A stretch of DNA of 64,000 bases from Paenibacillus guangzhouensis (GCF_009363075.1 NZ_CP045293.1:3844001-3908000); one strand, 5' to 3'; shown: positions 9,333 to 18,119, counted from the stretch's first letter. Notes: a model not told the origin generated them from the letters alone. Translations and numbers: made by a program.

Positions 9333-10295
9333 TTAAACTTCATCAAAGGTAAACTTACCAATTTTCCGAAATTTATTATAGCGGTCTTCAAGCAATTGTT
9401 CTGTCGACATTTCTCTTAATTCAGACAATTGTTTCTCAATAGCCATCTTGATCCATTCCGCCTGGGAAGTCAAATCTTTATGAGCGCCTCCACGCGGTTC
9501 TGGCACGATTTCTTCAATAATTTCCATCCGCAGCAAATCAGAAGCCGTGATCTTCAGCGCTTCTGCGGCTTGATCGGCCTTACCCGCGTCTTTCCATAAA
9601 ATTGAAGCTGCACCATTCGGTGAGATGGCCGAATAAATCGCATTTTCCAGCATGATGACGCGATTTCCGACGCCAAGCGCAAGTGCGCCGCCGCTTCCGC
9701 CTTCCCCAATCACAACACAAATGATCGGTACCCGAAGCAGCATCATATCACGCAAATTCCGAGCGATCGCTTCGGATTGCCCGCGCTCTTCAGCGGTGTT
9801 TCCTGGATATGCACCTTTGGTATCGATAAACGTAATAATCGGGCGATTAAACTTGTCCGCTTGCTGCATCAAACGAAGCGCTTTGCGGAATCCTTCCGGA
9901 TGCGGACTGCCGAAGAAACGCGCGATATTATCTTTCATATCTTTCCCGCGTTGGTGTCCGATAACCGTAACCGGCATCCCGTTTAATTTTGCCAAGCCTC
10001 CTACAATCGCCATATCATCGCCGAACAACCGATCGCCATGAAGCTCCATGAAGTCGGTAAAAATCGCTTGAATAAAGTCAAGCGATGTCGGGCGCCCCTG
10101 GTGACGTGCTAGATGCATTTTCTGAGAAGGGGATATGTTCGTGTACACTTCTTCCTCTATTTGCTTATAGCGCTCTTCCAGGCGCGCAATTTCGTCTGTG
10201 AAATCGATCCCCTTCTCGGAGCCGAATTGTTTCAGTTCATCGATTTTTTTGCGCATTTCGACGAGAGCCGTCTCAAAAGGCATTTCATTCGCCAT
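9333..10295 (-). CDS. accA: Acetyl-CoA carboxylase carboxyltransferase, alpha subunit
   Basis: This subunit transfers the carboxyl group from biotin to acetyl-CoA to make malonyl-CoA for fatty acid synthesis, acting as an alpha2beta2 complex with AccD. The sequence has the N-terminal coiled region ([24 protein letters not shown]), PRHQGRP-like [24 protein letters not shown] and the crotonase-fold core [18 protein letters not shown] choose the ATG at 10293-10295 because the GAAGGGGG site lies 9 bp upstream; the in-frame ATG at 10304 is too close to it. The start overlaps the end of accD by 11 bp, indicating translational coupling that keeps subunits balanced. Confidence 0.96.
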   Translation of the reverse strand: MANEMPFETALVEMRKKIDELKQFGSEKGIDFTDEIARLEERYKQIEEEVYTNISPSQKMHLARHQGRPTSLDFIQAIFTDFMELHGDRLFGDDMAIVGGLAKLNGMPVTVIGHQRGKDMKDNIARFFGSPHPEGFRKALRLMQQADKFNRPIITFIDTKGAYPGNTAEERGQSEAIARNLRDMMLLRVPIICVVIGEGGSGGALALGVGNRVIMLENAIYSAISPNGAASILWKDAGKADQAAEALKITASDLLRMEIIEEIVPEPRGGAHKDLTSQAEWIKMAIEKQLSELREMSTEQLLEDRYNKFRKIGKFTFDEV

Positions 10296-11190
10296 GTGAA
10301 ACATCCCCCTTCACCGTGTGGAAATCAAGCAGTTTGGTCAATGTGCTGCGCATGTCTTTGCGATGCACAACCATGTCGAGTTGCCCATGCTTCATGTTGA
10401 ACTCCGCTGTCTGGAAGTTATCTGGAAGCTTCTGACGAATCGTCTGTTCAATGACAATACGTCCCGCGAAGCCCGCACTCGCCCCAGGCTCGGCCAAAAT
10501 AAAGTCGCCAAGCATCGCAAAGCTCGCCGACACCCCGCCAAAGGTTGGATCGGTGAAGACAGAAATATAGAGCCCGCCTTGTTCATGGAATTTCGCAAGT
10601 GCCGCACTCGTCTTCGCCATCTGCATAAGACTAATGATCCCTTCTTGCATGCGTGCACCGCCGGACGTCGAGAAGATGATAAGCGGATATTTCTTCTGCA
10701 TCGCCGTCTCAATCGCGCGTGTCACTTTCTCGCCGACAACGCTGCCCATACTGCCGCTGAAGAAATCAAAGCTCATAACGGCAAGGACGACCGGATACCC
10801 TCCGATCGTTCCTTCACCGGTTACAACAGCTTCTGAGAGACCTGAATTCGCCTTCTGCTGCTCAAGTTTCTTGGTATACCCTGGGAATTCCAATGGATCT
10901 TCGGAAATCATATTCGCATCATATTCGAAAAACCGGCCTTCATCGACCGTGAGTGCAATACGATCCCTAGCGTTCAGACGCATATGATGTCCGCAACTGG
11001 AACACACCATCAGACTCTTCTCTAATTCCTTCGTAAAGTGAATCGTGCCACATTTCGAGCACTTATTCATGAGTCCTTCCGGAATTTCGCGTTTTGGACG
11101 CTCGCCTTCTTCCGTTCCACCCGTGCGTACCGTGCGTTCGGAAGGGACGGTAGCGTACTTTCTTTTTTTCTGGAATAAGTCTTTTAACAC
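10285..11190 (-). CDS. accD: Acetyl-CoA carboxylase carboxyltransferase, beta subunit
   Basis: This is the partner of AccA in malonyl-CoA synthesis, about 301 residues. A four-cysteine zinc finger (CSKCGTIHF ... [10 protein letters not shown]) lies near residues 45-65, followed by the crotonase-fold core with [21 protein letters not shown] and the glycine-rich [15 protein letters not shown]. The start is placed at a GTG (11188-11190; [13 protein letters not shown]) because conserved AccD proteins begin there and GGGGTG lies upstream; an ATG at 11205 would add five residues. The gene overlaps accA. The upstream region contains no gene for about 400 bp. Confidence 0.94.
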   Translation of the reverse strand: MLKDLFQKKRKYATVPSERTVRTGGTEEGERPKREIPEGLMNKCSKCGTIHFTKELEKSLMVCSSCGHHMRLNARDRIALTVDEGRFFEYDANMISEDPLEFPGYTKKLEQQKANSGLSEAVVTGEGTIGGYPVVLAVMSFDFFSGSMGSVVGEKVTRAIETAMQKKYPLIIFSTSGGARMQEGIISLMQMAKTSAALAKFHEQGGLYISVFTDPTFGGVSASFAMLGDFILAEPGASAGFAGRIVIEQTIRQKLPDNFQTAEFNMKHGQLDMVVHRKDMRSTLTKLLDFHTVKGDVSHGE

Positions 11191-11595
11191 AACTACACCC
11201 CACAAAAGCCTTATTTTTGTTGCATATTACGAATAAGCAATATTTTAATCAAGTTCAAAAATCGACTTATCAGCACCTGAAAGTTTTCGAAGAAAACTAC
11301 ATCGTAAGCATAAGCTTAGGTTGCATGAAACTGAAGCCAAGCTTCCGAAGCGAGTTTTTTATGAAAAACTTGTAGAGGAGCGGAGTTTAGGCAAAACCTA
11401 AATGAGCACCGGACTTCAAAAGATGAATGCAAGATTCGATGCCGAATCAGCTTCTCGGAAATTCATCGTGATGAGATAAACTTAGATCGATGCAATCCAC
11501 AGGTGTGCGACCGCGTAACGTTGTAAGTTTATTCGCCAATCATCAAGCCATTGCTTGATGATGTGGACATAAGGTGTATTTTTGAATCACCATAA
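11191..11595. other. Intergenic region with structured repeat element
   Basis: About 400 bp without a gene between accD and the small gene at 11.6 kb. It contains two partial copies of the interspersed element described separately (11274-11345 and 11353-11470). After these come an 8-bp stem TAAACTTA/TAAGTTTA (11477-11484 with 11524-11531) and a perfect 10-bp hairpin ATCATCAAGC/GCTTGATGAT with loop CATT (11539-11562). The last hairpin has no T-run on either strand, so it is not an ordinary terminator. Confidence 0.6.
11274..11470 (+). repeat. Interspersed hairpin element, copy A (two partial units)
   Basis: The first unit has CACCTGAA followed by hairpin AGTTTTC-gaa-GAAAACT (11282-11298), then TACATCGTAAGCATAAGC. 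The second unit has a related hairpin at 11353-11371, then TTTAGG/CCTAAA (11386-11402), ATGAGCACC and GCAAGATTCGATGCCGAA (11430-11447). The same blocks in the same order occur at 13.4 kb and, inverted, at 33.4 kb. The hairpin arms differ between copies but stay complementary. Confidence 0.65.
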
Positions 11596-11784
11596 TTACG
11601 AATTTAAAATGGAATTGAGTACTTCTTGCACTTCCTCCAGTTCGCCTGAAGGAACTAAAATTTCAAACTGCTGCTTCGATAGATTAATAGGGCGGACTTG
11701 CACCAAAAAACCTTCTTCGGACAGTTTCGACTTGAGTCTGTCTGCAATCTTCGCTGTAGGAGCAATATAAATAACCGTCCACAT
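11596..11784 (-). CDS. Small conserved protein of unknown function
   Basis: A 62-residue protein starting MWTVIYIAPTAKIADRL, chosen because AAGGAGG lies 8 bp before this ATG (11782-11784); the open frame continues eight codons upstream without support. The predicted pattern is strand-helix-strand-strand-helix (a small ferredoxin-like alpha/beta fold), with the C-terminal helix ELEEVQEVLNSIL. I recall similar short proteins at this place in Paenibacillus that are sometimes labelled glutamate decarboxylase; nothing here supports such an enzyme (no PLP-lysine domain, far too short). It could be a small regulatory or binding protein. Confidence 0.75.
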   Translation of the reverse strand: MWTVIYIAPTAKIADRLKSKLSEEGFLVQVRPINLSKQQFEILVPSGELEEVQEVLNSILNS

Positions 11785-11870
11785 GCGCTTCGTCCTCCTT
11801 AATCTCACAAATTAGCCCAATTAATGCAATAATGATAACATAACTCCCTTTTTAACATCAAGAATGCGAT

Positions 11871-12374
11871 CTAGTTGGCACCGGGAGGATGCAGTGGATA
11901 TACGATAGCTTTCGGGTCGGCATGCGCGATTCTGGCAGAAGCCGCTGCGGCAAGACCAGCAACAAGATCGTCCAAAAATACGTGAATATGCGCGCCCTTC
12001 GAATTCAGATGATGAATGATGCCAATTTTCTCTTTATCCAAGTAACCAAAGCTTGTCAACCCGATCATCCCGTACACATTCGTAATGCCGAGAGCAAGTG
12101 TCTCATCCACACCAAATAGGGACTCATCTGCTTCCATAATTGCTTGCAATGGCTGCGGCAGCTTCTTCTGTTCTGCGAGTTCATCCAAAGCAATGCCGGT
12201 ATACAGTGTATATTGGACTTCCCGCTTATGCAATACCGCAATGACACTATCTTCACAATCTTTCATGGTTAGGCTGGCGTTATATGGAATCTGAAGCTTA
12301 TGAACTATTTCCGCAATCGATTGGATCGTAACTCCGCGTCGTTTCAGCATTTCTACCACGATTTCATATGACAT
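11871..12374 (-). CDS. pgpA: Phosphatidylglycerophosphatase A family protein (YutG-like)
   Basis: A 167-residue protein of the PgpA family, which removes the phosphate from phosphatidylglycerophosphate or related lipids. Visible family regions are ITNVYGMIGLTSFGYLDKEK, HHLNSKGAHIHVFLDDLVAG (the acidic, probably metal-binding part) and the alanine-rich C-terminal helix. It lacks the obvious transmembrane helices of E. coli PgpA and resembles the soluble Bacillus YutG type. The ATG at 12372-12374 (MSYEIVVEML) is preferred, with GGAG six bases upstream, over the GTG four codons earlier. The biochemical role of the soluble type is less certain than the family assignment. Confidence 0.8.
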   Translation of the reverse strand: MSYEIVVEMLKRRGVTIQSIAEIVHKLQIPYNASLTMKDCEDSVIAVLHKREVQYTLYTGIALDELAEQKKLPQPLQAIMEADESLFGVDETLALGITNVYGMIGLTSFGYLDKEKIGIIHHLNSKGAHIHVFLDDLVAGLAAAASARIAHADPKAIVYPLHPPGAN

Positions 12375-12698
12375 ACGATCTCCCACCTGTCCTTTGAGTG
12401 TAACCTAAATGTATGCAGACGGAAGATCAAATGTTCATAGAAACGTAAAAATTTATTTTTTTCATAATGAAAGAAAATGCTTCGTTTTCAAGGTGCTTAT
12501 CACCAGCATTTCCCGGATATAGGATGAGCAACCATAAGCTTGCAGGTTATGCTGCTGGAGGAATGCTCGCGGCGGGTCAGAGGCTGGAGACGCACTTGTA
12601 CTCTAAAGACTTCAAGCCCTGTTCGCTTCAAAAAACGTCTATTGGCTCGTTTTTTGGTGCGGAAGAACACCGCTGTGCGTCTTAATCGCTGCTTCCAC
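12375..12698. other. Intergenic DNA upstream of the hairpin array
   Basis: No convincing gene was found. A 72-codon frame at 12467-12685 lacks a ribosome site and gene-like composition. Several complementary segments are present: GCATTTCC (about 12503) with GGAGGAATGC (about 12558), CATAA/TTATG around 12532-12550, and AAAAAACG/CGTTTTTT (about 12633-12655). These could fold as RNA, but I recognise no known family. Confidence 0.4.
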
Positions 12699-13350
12699 GC
12701 TAATTAACTGCTTTTTTGCAGTTATTTCGTGCTCAACTTGCTGCTCCCACGCTAATTAACTGCTTTTTTGCAGTTATTTCACGCTCCACTTACTACTTCT
12801 TCGCCATTAACTGCTTTTTTGCAGTTATTTCGCGCTACACTTGCTGCTTCCACGCTAATTAACTGCTTTTTTGCAGTTATTTCACGTTCTACTTGCTACT
12901 TCTTCGCCATTAACTGCTTTTTTGCAGTTATTTCGTGCTCAACTTGCTGTTTCCACGCTAATTAACTGCTTTTTTGCAGTTATTTCGTGCTCAACTCGCT
13001 GCTTCTTCGCCATTAACTGCTTTTTTGCAGTTATTTCGTGCTCAACTTGCTGCTTCTTCGCTAATTAACTGCTTTTTTGCAGTTATTTCGTACTCAACTT
13101 GCTACTTCTTCGCCAATAACTGCTTTTTTGCAGTTATTTCGCGCTACACTTGCTGCTTCCACGCTAATTAACTGCTTTTTTGCAGTTATTTCACGTTCTA
13201 CTTGCTACTTCTTCGCCATTAACTGCTTTTTTGCAGTTATTCCGTGCTCAACTTGCTACTTCTTCGCCATTAACTGCTTTTTTGCAGTTATTTCGTGCTC
13301 AACTTGCTACTTCCACGCTAATTAACTGCTTTTTTGCAGTTATTTCACGT
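12699..13350. repeat. Tandem array of 13 hairpin units, 51/52-bp period (103-bp dimer)
   Basis: Thirteen copies of TAACTGC-TTTTTT-GCAGTTA begin (AACTGC) at 12706, 12758, 12809, 12861, 12912, 12964, 13015, 13067, 13118, 13170, 13221, 13272 and 13324. Steps alternate 52 and 51 bp because two linker types alternate (ending CCACGCTAAT or CTTCGCCAT), so the real unit is a 103-bp dimer. Near the 3' end two CTTCGCCAT-type linkers follow in a row. The period is not a multiple of three, so overlapping frames of 65-92 codons that restart every 103 bp are artefacts, not genes. Copies are nearly identical in the hairpin and vary only in the linkers. Confidence 0.9.
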
Positions 13351-13394
13351 TCTACTTCCTACGTGATAAAAGCCCCTAAGGCATTTCAGCGCCA

Positions 13395-13560
13395 AGAAGG
13401 TTGCGTGAAAGCGAAGAAGGAGGCACGGAGTGTAGGAGGAGCCTACATGAGTACCTGAAATGTTCCGAAGGAACATACATCGAAAGCATAAGCACTTCGA
13501 GTTTGATCGCAAGATTCGACGCCGAAAAGACTTCATCGAAAATACTTCGTGATGGAAAGC
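13395..13560 (+). repeat. Interspersed hairpin element, copy C
   Basis: This has the same block order as copies A and B: hairpin TGTAGG/CCTACA (13431-13447), ATGAGTACCTGAA, hairpin ATGTTCC-gaa-GGAACAT (13460-13476), ACATCGAAAGCATAAGC, then CGCAAGATTCGACGCCGAA (about 13510-13528) and CTTCGTGATGG. It lies just beyond the 3' end of dnaE. Confidence 0.65.
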
Positions 13561-13563
13561 CGC

Positions 13564-16500
13564 TCACTTGATGCGGATGGTGGTGGGACCTAGCAGCGCC
13601 TCCACCTGCTGCATCAGAACCGGCGACGGCTTGGCGTTGAACGCCTCACTCAAAGCGATCGCCTTCTGCTCCCGCTCATAGAACAGGACCGTCGGCATCT
13701 GTCCTGGATGCTCTTGCAGCAGCTCCTTGAGCTGCGCCAGGATCGTCGCCGTCTCGCGATCGGCGGCGATCTTGATGTACACGCGCTGCCCCGGGCGCGC
13801 GTGTCTGCCTGCCGCGCCACGCGCCGGTGCTTCGCTCGGCCGCGGCGCGGACGTTGCCGCCTGCGCTGCGCCGCCTTGCGGGGCGCCTGCGCGCGGCGCG
13901 CTGCTGCTGCCTGGCCGCCCAGCGGCAGGCAGCTCGCGCTGTTGCTGCGGCCTGCGGCGCCGCAGCAGAGCCTGGATCGCGCCTTCGTTAAGCGGCGCGA
14001 CGTCGTCAGCCAGCAGCTTGAAGTCTTCGTCTTGCTGCTGCAGCTTGGCACGAACCGCGAGCAGGGCGCCTTTGTCGATCAAGTCATGGCATCGTTCCCA
14101 TACCTTTGGGAAGAGAACCACTTCCGTCCGCGAGATACGGTCCTCAAGCTCCATGAAGCCCATCATCTTCCCTTGCTTGGTCGAGATTTGCTTCAGCGAT
14201 ACGACCATACCCGCGACGACCACTTCGCTCTCGTCCGGCGCTTCCGTGAGGTCCATGAGCCGATCAAGCTCCAGCTTCGACAGCATCTCATCATGATCAT
14301 CGAGAGGATGACCTGAAATATATAATCCGAGCAGCTCCCGTTCGAACTCTAGCTGCTGCGTCATCGTATAAGGACGAATCTCTGGGTATTCAATGGACCA
14401 GTTGTTCACTTCGATGAACCCGAATAACTGAATTTGGAGATCGTCCCGTTCTTTGCGCCATTTCACCGCAGCTTCCACGGTCTCATCGAGCATGGCGATA
14501 AGCTGCGCCCGGTGCCCTGGCAGCGAATCGAGCGCGCCGCCTTGGATCAGCGACTCCAGCACCCGCTTGTTACACACGCGCAGATCGATCCGACGGCAGA
14601 AATCGATGAGACTGTCATACGGACGTTCTTCTCGTTCCTTCATAATGCTCTCAATCGCCTGCGTTCCGACATTTTTAATCGCCGCAAGGCCAAAACGAAT
14701 CGCTCGACGACCATCCTCCGAGGAGACGGGCGTAAATAACACGCCGCTCTCGTTCACATCCGGCGGCAGCACATCAATGCCCATATGCTTGCACGCATCC
14801 ACATACTCCGCGACCTTTCGATGATTCCCCATGACCGACGCGAGCATGGAAGCCATGAACTGTACCGGATAATGCGCTCTTAAGTAGGCGGTCTGGAACG
14901 CCAATACACCATAAGCTGCCGCATGCGCACGCGGGAATCCGTAATCAGCGAAGCGAACAATCATGTCGTAGACATGGTTCGCCTCCTCTTCCGTGAACCC
15001 TTCCGAGGTGCTGCCGGATACGAAATGCGCACGCTGCTCGTCGAGCACTTCCCGCTTCTTCTTCGATACCGCACGACGCAATAGATCCGCTTCGCCTAAC
15101 GTGAACCCTGCCATCTGCGATGCGATCTGCATGATCTGCTCTTGATAGACGATAATCCCATACGTATCCTTCAGGATCGGTTCGAGCGAAGGATGCGGAT
15201 ATTCCGCTTCAATCTGCCCGTGCTTGGCCTGAATATACTTTGGAATGAATTCCATCGGTCCTGGACGATATAGCGCCAGGACGGAGACAATGTCTTCGAA
15301 CTCCGACGGCTTCAATTCTTTGAGCACGCGGCGCACGCCGGCGGACTCCATCTGGAAAATGCCTGTCGTATCGCCATGTCCTAGCATCGTGTAAGTGAGC
15401 TGATCGTCATCCGGTACCTCATGGAAATCTATCGTCTGTCCCGTCTCTTCCTGAATCCATGCGAGCGTCCGCTCAATAATCGAGAGGGTGCGCAGACCCA
15501 AAAAGTCCATTTTCAAGAGACCAACTGCCTCTAGATTTTCCATGGAGTACTGTGTCAGCGCTGTCGTCTCCGACCCTTCCTGCAGCGGAACATAATGCGT
15601 AAGCGGCTCCTCGGATATGACAACCCCTGCAGCGTGTGTCGAAGCATGGCGTGGCATCCCTTCTACCTTCATCGCCATTTGAACCAATTCCATAACCCGT
15701 TCATTTCGTTCCTGAAGCGCTGCTAAATCCGGGTTCAGACGCAAGGCCTCTTCGATCGTCACGCCAAGTTGATTCGGGATCATCTTGGCCACGCGGTCAA
15801 CTTCCCCGAATGGCAAGTTCAGCACACGTCCGACATCCCTTACCGCTGCGCGCGCAGCCATCGTACCGAACGTAATGATCTGGGCTACATGCTCCGAGCC
15901 GTATTTGCGGACGACGTAATCGATAACTTCATCCCGCCGCAAATCACTAAAATCGATATCGATATCGGGCATGGATACCCGCGCCGGGTTCAAGAACCGC
16001 TCGAACAACAGCTTATATTTGATCGGATCGACATCGGTAATATTCAGCACGTATGCAACCAAACTGCCCGCTGAAGATCCACGTCCCGGCCCTGTCGCAA
16101 TCCCGTTCTCGTGGGCGAACCGAATGAAATCCCAGACGATCAGGAAGTAGTCGGAATACCCCATTCGGCCAATCGTCTCTAGCTCATAACGAAGCCGCTG
16201 CCACACCGTCTCCCGATACGAAGAGTCCTCCCAGACCGGCAGCGACCCATACCGCCGCTCCAAACCTTCTTCACACAGCTCTGCCAGATATTCGCCGGCA
16301 GTGATCCCATCAGGAATCGGCTGGAAGGCCGGCAGGATCGAACGACCAAATTCTAACTTCAACGCCGCGCATTTCTCCGCAATCTTCGCCGTATTGGCAA
16401 TCGCCTCCGGAACATGAGGAAATAATCTAGCCATTTCCTCACCGCTTTTCAAATACAGCTGATCCGTTGTGATCCGTAGCCGATCTTCGGCGTCGACGGT

Positions 16501-17181
16501 CTTGCCTGTCCCAATGCAAATCAGGACATCCTGCATCGCCGCATCTTCCGGCGCAATATAGTGCACATCATTCGTTACGACGAGCGGTATGCCCGTCTCT
16601 TCGCTTAATGCAATCAACTGTGGATTCACCCGTTTCTGCTCGGCAATCCCATGGTCTTGAAGTTCCAAATAGAAATTTTCCCCGAAAATATCTTTATATC
16701 GCAAAGCGGAGGCTTTCGCTTCCTCATGCCGACCATGCAATAAATGCTGCGGAATCTCTCCGCCAAGACAAGCACTTAGGCAGATAATCCCTTCCGAATA
16801 CTGCCTTAGCACCGTAAGATCGATGCGAGGCTTGTAATGAAATCCTTCTAAATGGCCGAGGGAACACAGCTTCATCAAATTCCGGTACCCTTGTTCATTT
16901 TTGGCGAGCAATATCAGATGATAGATTGGGTTCTCCTGACGCGTCCCGCGATCTTTCATCGAGCTCGTCGTCAAATACGCTTCACAGCCGATGATCGGCT
17001 GGATGCCATGCTGAACACATGCTTTATAAAAAGGAACCACACCGTACATCACGCCGTGATCCGTTAAGGCAAGCGACTTCATGCCAAGCCTAGCAGCTTG
17101 TTCGACCATCTTGTCAATCCGCGCCGCACCGTCCAGCAAGCTATATTCACTATGAACATGCAAATGTACAAATCCGCTCAT
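13564..17181 (-). CDS. dnaE: DNA polymerase III alpha subunit (DnaE type)
   Basis: A replicative polymerase of 1205 residues. The N-terminal PHP domain begins HLHVHSEYSLLDGAAR; the catalytic acidic motif PDIDIDFSDLRRDEV lies near residue 405; the finger, helix-hairpin-helix and OB-fold (VVVAGMVVSLKQISTKQGK) regions follow. In Bacillus, DnaE extends primers on the lagging strand before PolC takes over. Residues about 1065-1132 are a low-complexity Ala/Pro/Gly/Arg linker of very high GC content, leading to a short C-terminal alpha/beta domain. That makes it longer than the roughly 1115-residue Bacillus protein. It lies next to ytrH/ytrI, as in Bacillus, but the malic enzyme and accDA are separated from it by the repeat region. 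Confidence 0.96.
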   Translation of the reverse strand: MSGFVHLHVHSEYSLLDGAARIDKMVEQAARLGMKSLALTDHGVMYGVVPFYKACVQHGIQPIIGCEAYLTTSSMKDRGTRQENPIYHLILLAKNEQGYRNLMKLCSLGHLEGFHYKPRIDLTVLRQYSEGIICLSACLGGEIPQHLLHGRHEEAKASALRYKDIFGENFYLELQDHGIAEQKRVNPQLIALSEETGIPLVVTNDVHYIAPEDAAMQDVLICIGTGKTVDAEDRLRITTDQLYLKSGEEMARLFPHVPEAIANTAKIAEKCAALKLEFGRSILPAFQPIPDGITAGEYLAELCEEGLERRYGSLPVWEDSSYRETVWQRLRYELETIGRMGYSDYFLIVWDFIRFAHENGIATGPGRGSSAGSLVAYVLNITDVDPIKYKLLFERFLNPARVSMPDIDIDFSDLRRDEVIDYVVRKYGSEHVAQIITFGTMAARAAVRDVGRVLNLPFGEVDRVAKMIPNQLGVTIEEALRLNPDLAALQERNERVMELVQMAMKVEGMPRHASTHAAGVVISEEPLTHYVPLQEGSETTALTQYSMENLEAVGLLKMDFLGLRTLSIIERTLAWIQEETGQTIDFHEVPDDDQLTYTMLGHGDTTGIFQMESAGVRRVLKELKPSEFEDIVSVLALYRPGPMEFIPKYIQAKHGQIEAEYPHPSLEPILKDTYGIIVYQEQIMQIASQMAGFTLGEADLLRRAVSKKKREVLDEQRAHFVSGSTSEGFTEEEANHVYDMIVRFADYGFPRAHAAAYGVLAFQTAYLRAHYPVQFMASMLASVMGNHRKVAEYVDACKHMGIDVLPPDVNESGVLFTPVSSEDGRRAIRFGLAAIKNVGTQAIESIMKEREERPYDSLIDFCRRIDLRVCNKRVLESLIQGGALDSLPGHRAQLIAMLDETVEAAVKWRKERDDLQIQLFGFIEVNNWSIEYPEIRPYTMTQQLEFERELLGLYISGHPLDDHDEMLSKLELDRLMDLTEAPDESEVVVAGMVVSLKQISTKQGKMMGFMELEDRISRTEVVLFPKVWERCHDLIDKGALLAVRAKLQQQDEDFKLLADDVAPLNEGAIQALLRRRRPQQQRELPAAGRPGSSSAPRAGAPQGGAAQAATSAPRPSEAPARGAAGRHARPGQRVYIKIAADRETATILAQLKELLQEHPGQMPTVLFYEREQKAIALSEAFNAKPSPVLMQQVEALLGPTTIRIK

Positions 17182-17279
17182 CGCCTGTCCTCTCTTTCTA
17201 GTCTAATCCTTGGACAACACCCATATATCTAAGTATACACGATAACAGAGCGCAAACAGAGAGGAAAGGAGCCGAAATT

Positions 17280-17609
17280 ATGATGGAATCCTTCGCAACC
17301 AAAGCAATTCTCGATTTCTTCATCGCCTTTGGCATTGTACTCGGCGGTGCCATGCTCGGCGGCATCGGGGCTGTCATTGCCTTGCAGCCGCCAACGCTTA
17401 CGATGCTGAACGTCGCCAAATCACTTAAAATATGGGCGCTTGCCGCTGCTGTTGGCGGCACCATTGACCCGCTGCGCGTCATCGAGAGCAATTTCTACCT
17501 CGGTAATATATCCCCTGCGGTCAAGCAAATCCTCTATATTATCTGTGCCTTTCTAGGCGCACACCTCGCAACAGAGCTTGTAGCTTGGATCTGCCGGGAG
17601 CGAGGTTAG
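17280..17609 (+). CDS. ytrH: Sporulation membrane protein YtrH
   Basis: A 109-residue membrane protein with three hydrophobic segments: ILDFFIAFGIVLGGAMLGGIGAVIAL (about 10-35), KIWALAAAVGGTI (about 50-63), and ILYIICAFLGAHLATELVAWI near the C-terminus. YtrH is made under SigE control in the mother cell of Bacillus and is needed for efficient sporulation. Two ATGs are adjacent at 17280 and 17283, behind AAAGGAG. It is divergent from dnaE and followed six bases later by ytrI, the usual ytrHI operon. Confidence 0.9.
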   Translation: MMESFATKAILDFFIAFGIVLGGAMLGGIGAVIALQPPTLTMLNVAKSLKIWALAAAVGGTIDPLRVIESNFYLGNISPAVKQILYIICAFLGAHLATELVAWICRERG

Positions 17610-17615
17610 ATCGCA

Positions 17616-18119
17616 ATGCGAGTGCCGCCCTTTAGCCGATATCGTCATCTGATGCACTCTTTTGCCATCTTCCTCTGCGGGATGATCGTGGGCAGTGCGG
17701 TGTATAACGGCTTCTTCCATCTTCAAATGACACAGCTTACGAATAAAATTAGCGATCTGCAAGCCGAGAATGATCAATATAAAAAGGATATCTCCTCGCT
17801 CAACAGCAAATTTAAGAACCAGCATACGTCCATCCGCAATATCCAAATTTTCATCATTGAGAAGGCAAACGACAAAGACAAGCTTGATCCAGAAATCGAA
17901 AACGAACTTAAGAAAAAAATTCGAGACGACTTAGAGGTATTCATAGGCCGGGATATGTTCAAAATCAGTCAGGATGCGAGATTCGCAAGCGAACTCTTAA
18001 AAGATAAAGTCTATAAAGATATCCACGATCAAGATTTCAAAATTCAAATCCGAACCATGCTCGTAAATAACGGATTGTTACAAATTTGGGTCGACGCAAA
18101 ACGCCATGATATCCCTTGA
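17616..18119 (+). CDS. ytrI: Sporulation membrane protein YtrI
   Basis: A 167-residue bitopic protein: short basic N-terminus, one transmembrane helix (about 12-32, FAIFLCGMIVGSAVYNGFF), then a coiled coil (MTQLTNKISDLQAENDQYKKDISSLNSK) and a charged extracytoplasmic C-terminal domain. It matches YtrI, partner of YtrH in mother-cell sporulation. Its start lies 6 bp after the ytrH stop, so the two genes are co-transcribed. Bacillus usually has nrnA between this gene pair and ytpI; it is absent here. Confidence 0.87.
   Translation: MRVPPFSRYRHLMHSFAIFLCGMIVGSAVYNGFFHLQMTQLTNKISDLQAENDQYKKDISSLNSKFKNQHTSIRNIQIFIIEKANDKDKLDPEIENELKKKIRDDLEVFIGRDMFKISQDARFASELLKDKVYKDIHDQDFKIQIRTMLVNNGLLQIWVDAKRHDIP

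Noticed and set aside
11582-11784. Glutamate decarboxylase label for the small protein
   Set aside because: Sixty-two residues without any PLP-enzyme motif cannot be this enzyme; the name is a carried-over misannotation as far as I can tell.
12467-12685. 72-codon frame upstream of the array
   Set aside because: No ribosome site and no gene-like composition; the stretch is more likely structured or repetitive intergenic DNA.
12699-13350. CRISPR array
   Set aside because: The segments between the hairpins are themselves repeated in two alternating types, so there are no unique spacers, and no cas gene is nearby.
12768-13458. Overlapping plus-strand frames of 65-92 codons with repeats such as AISRSTCYFFAINCFFAVI
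   Set aside because: They are produced by the 103-bp repeat; the frame restarts every unit, there are no ribosome sites, and the composition (Cys, Phe) is that of translated T-rich hairpins.
13708-14316. 202- and 189-codon frames on the plus strand opposite the dnaE linker
   Set aside because: They are antisense shadows of a GC-rich coding stretch, with long Arg/Ala/Ser runs and no start context.
17182-17279. SigE promoter before ytrH
   Set aside because: CATATA and TATACA are present but their spacing (about 10 bp) is too short for the consensus, so I do not call it.
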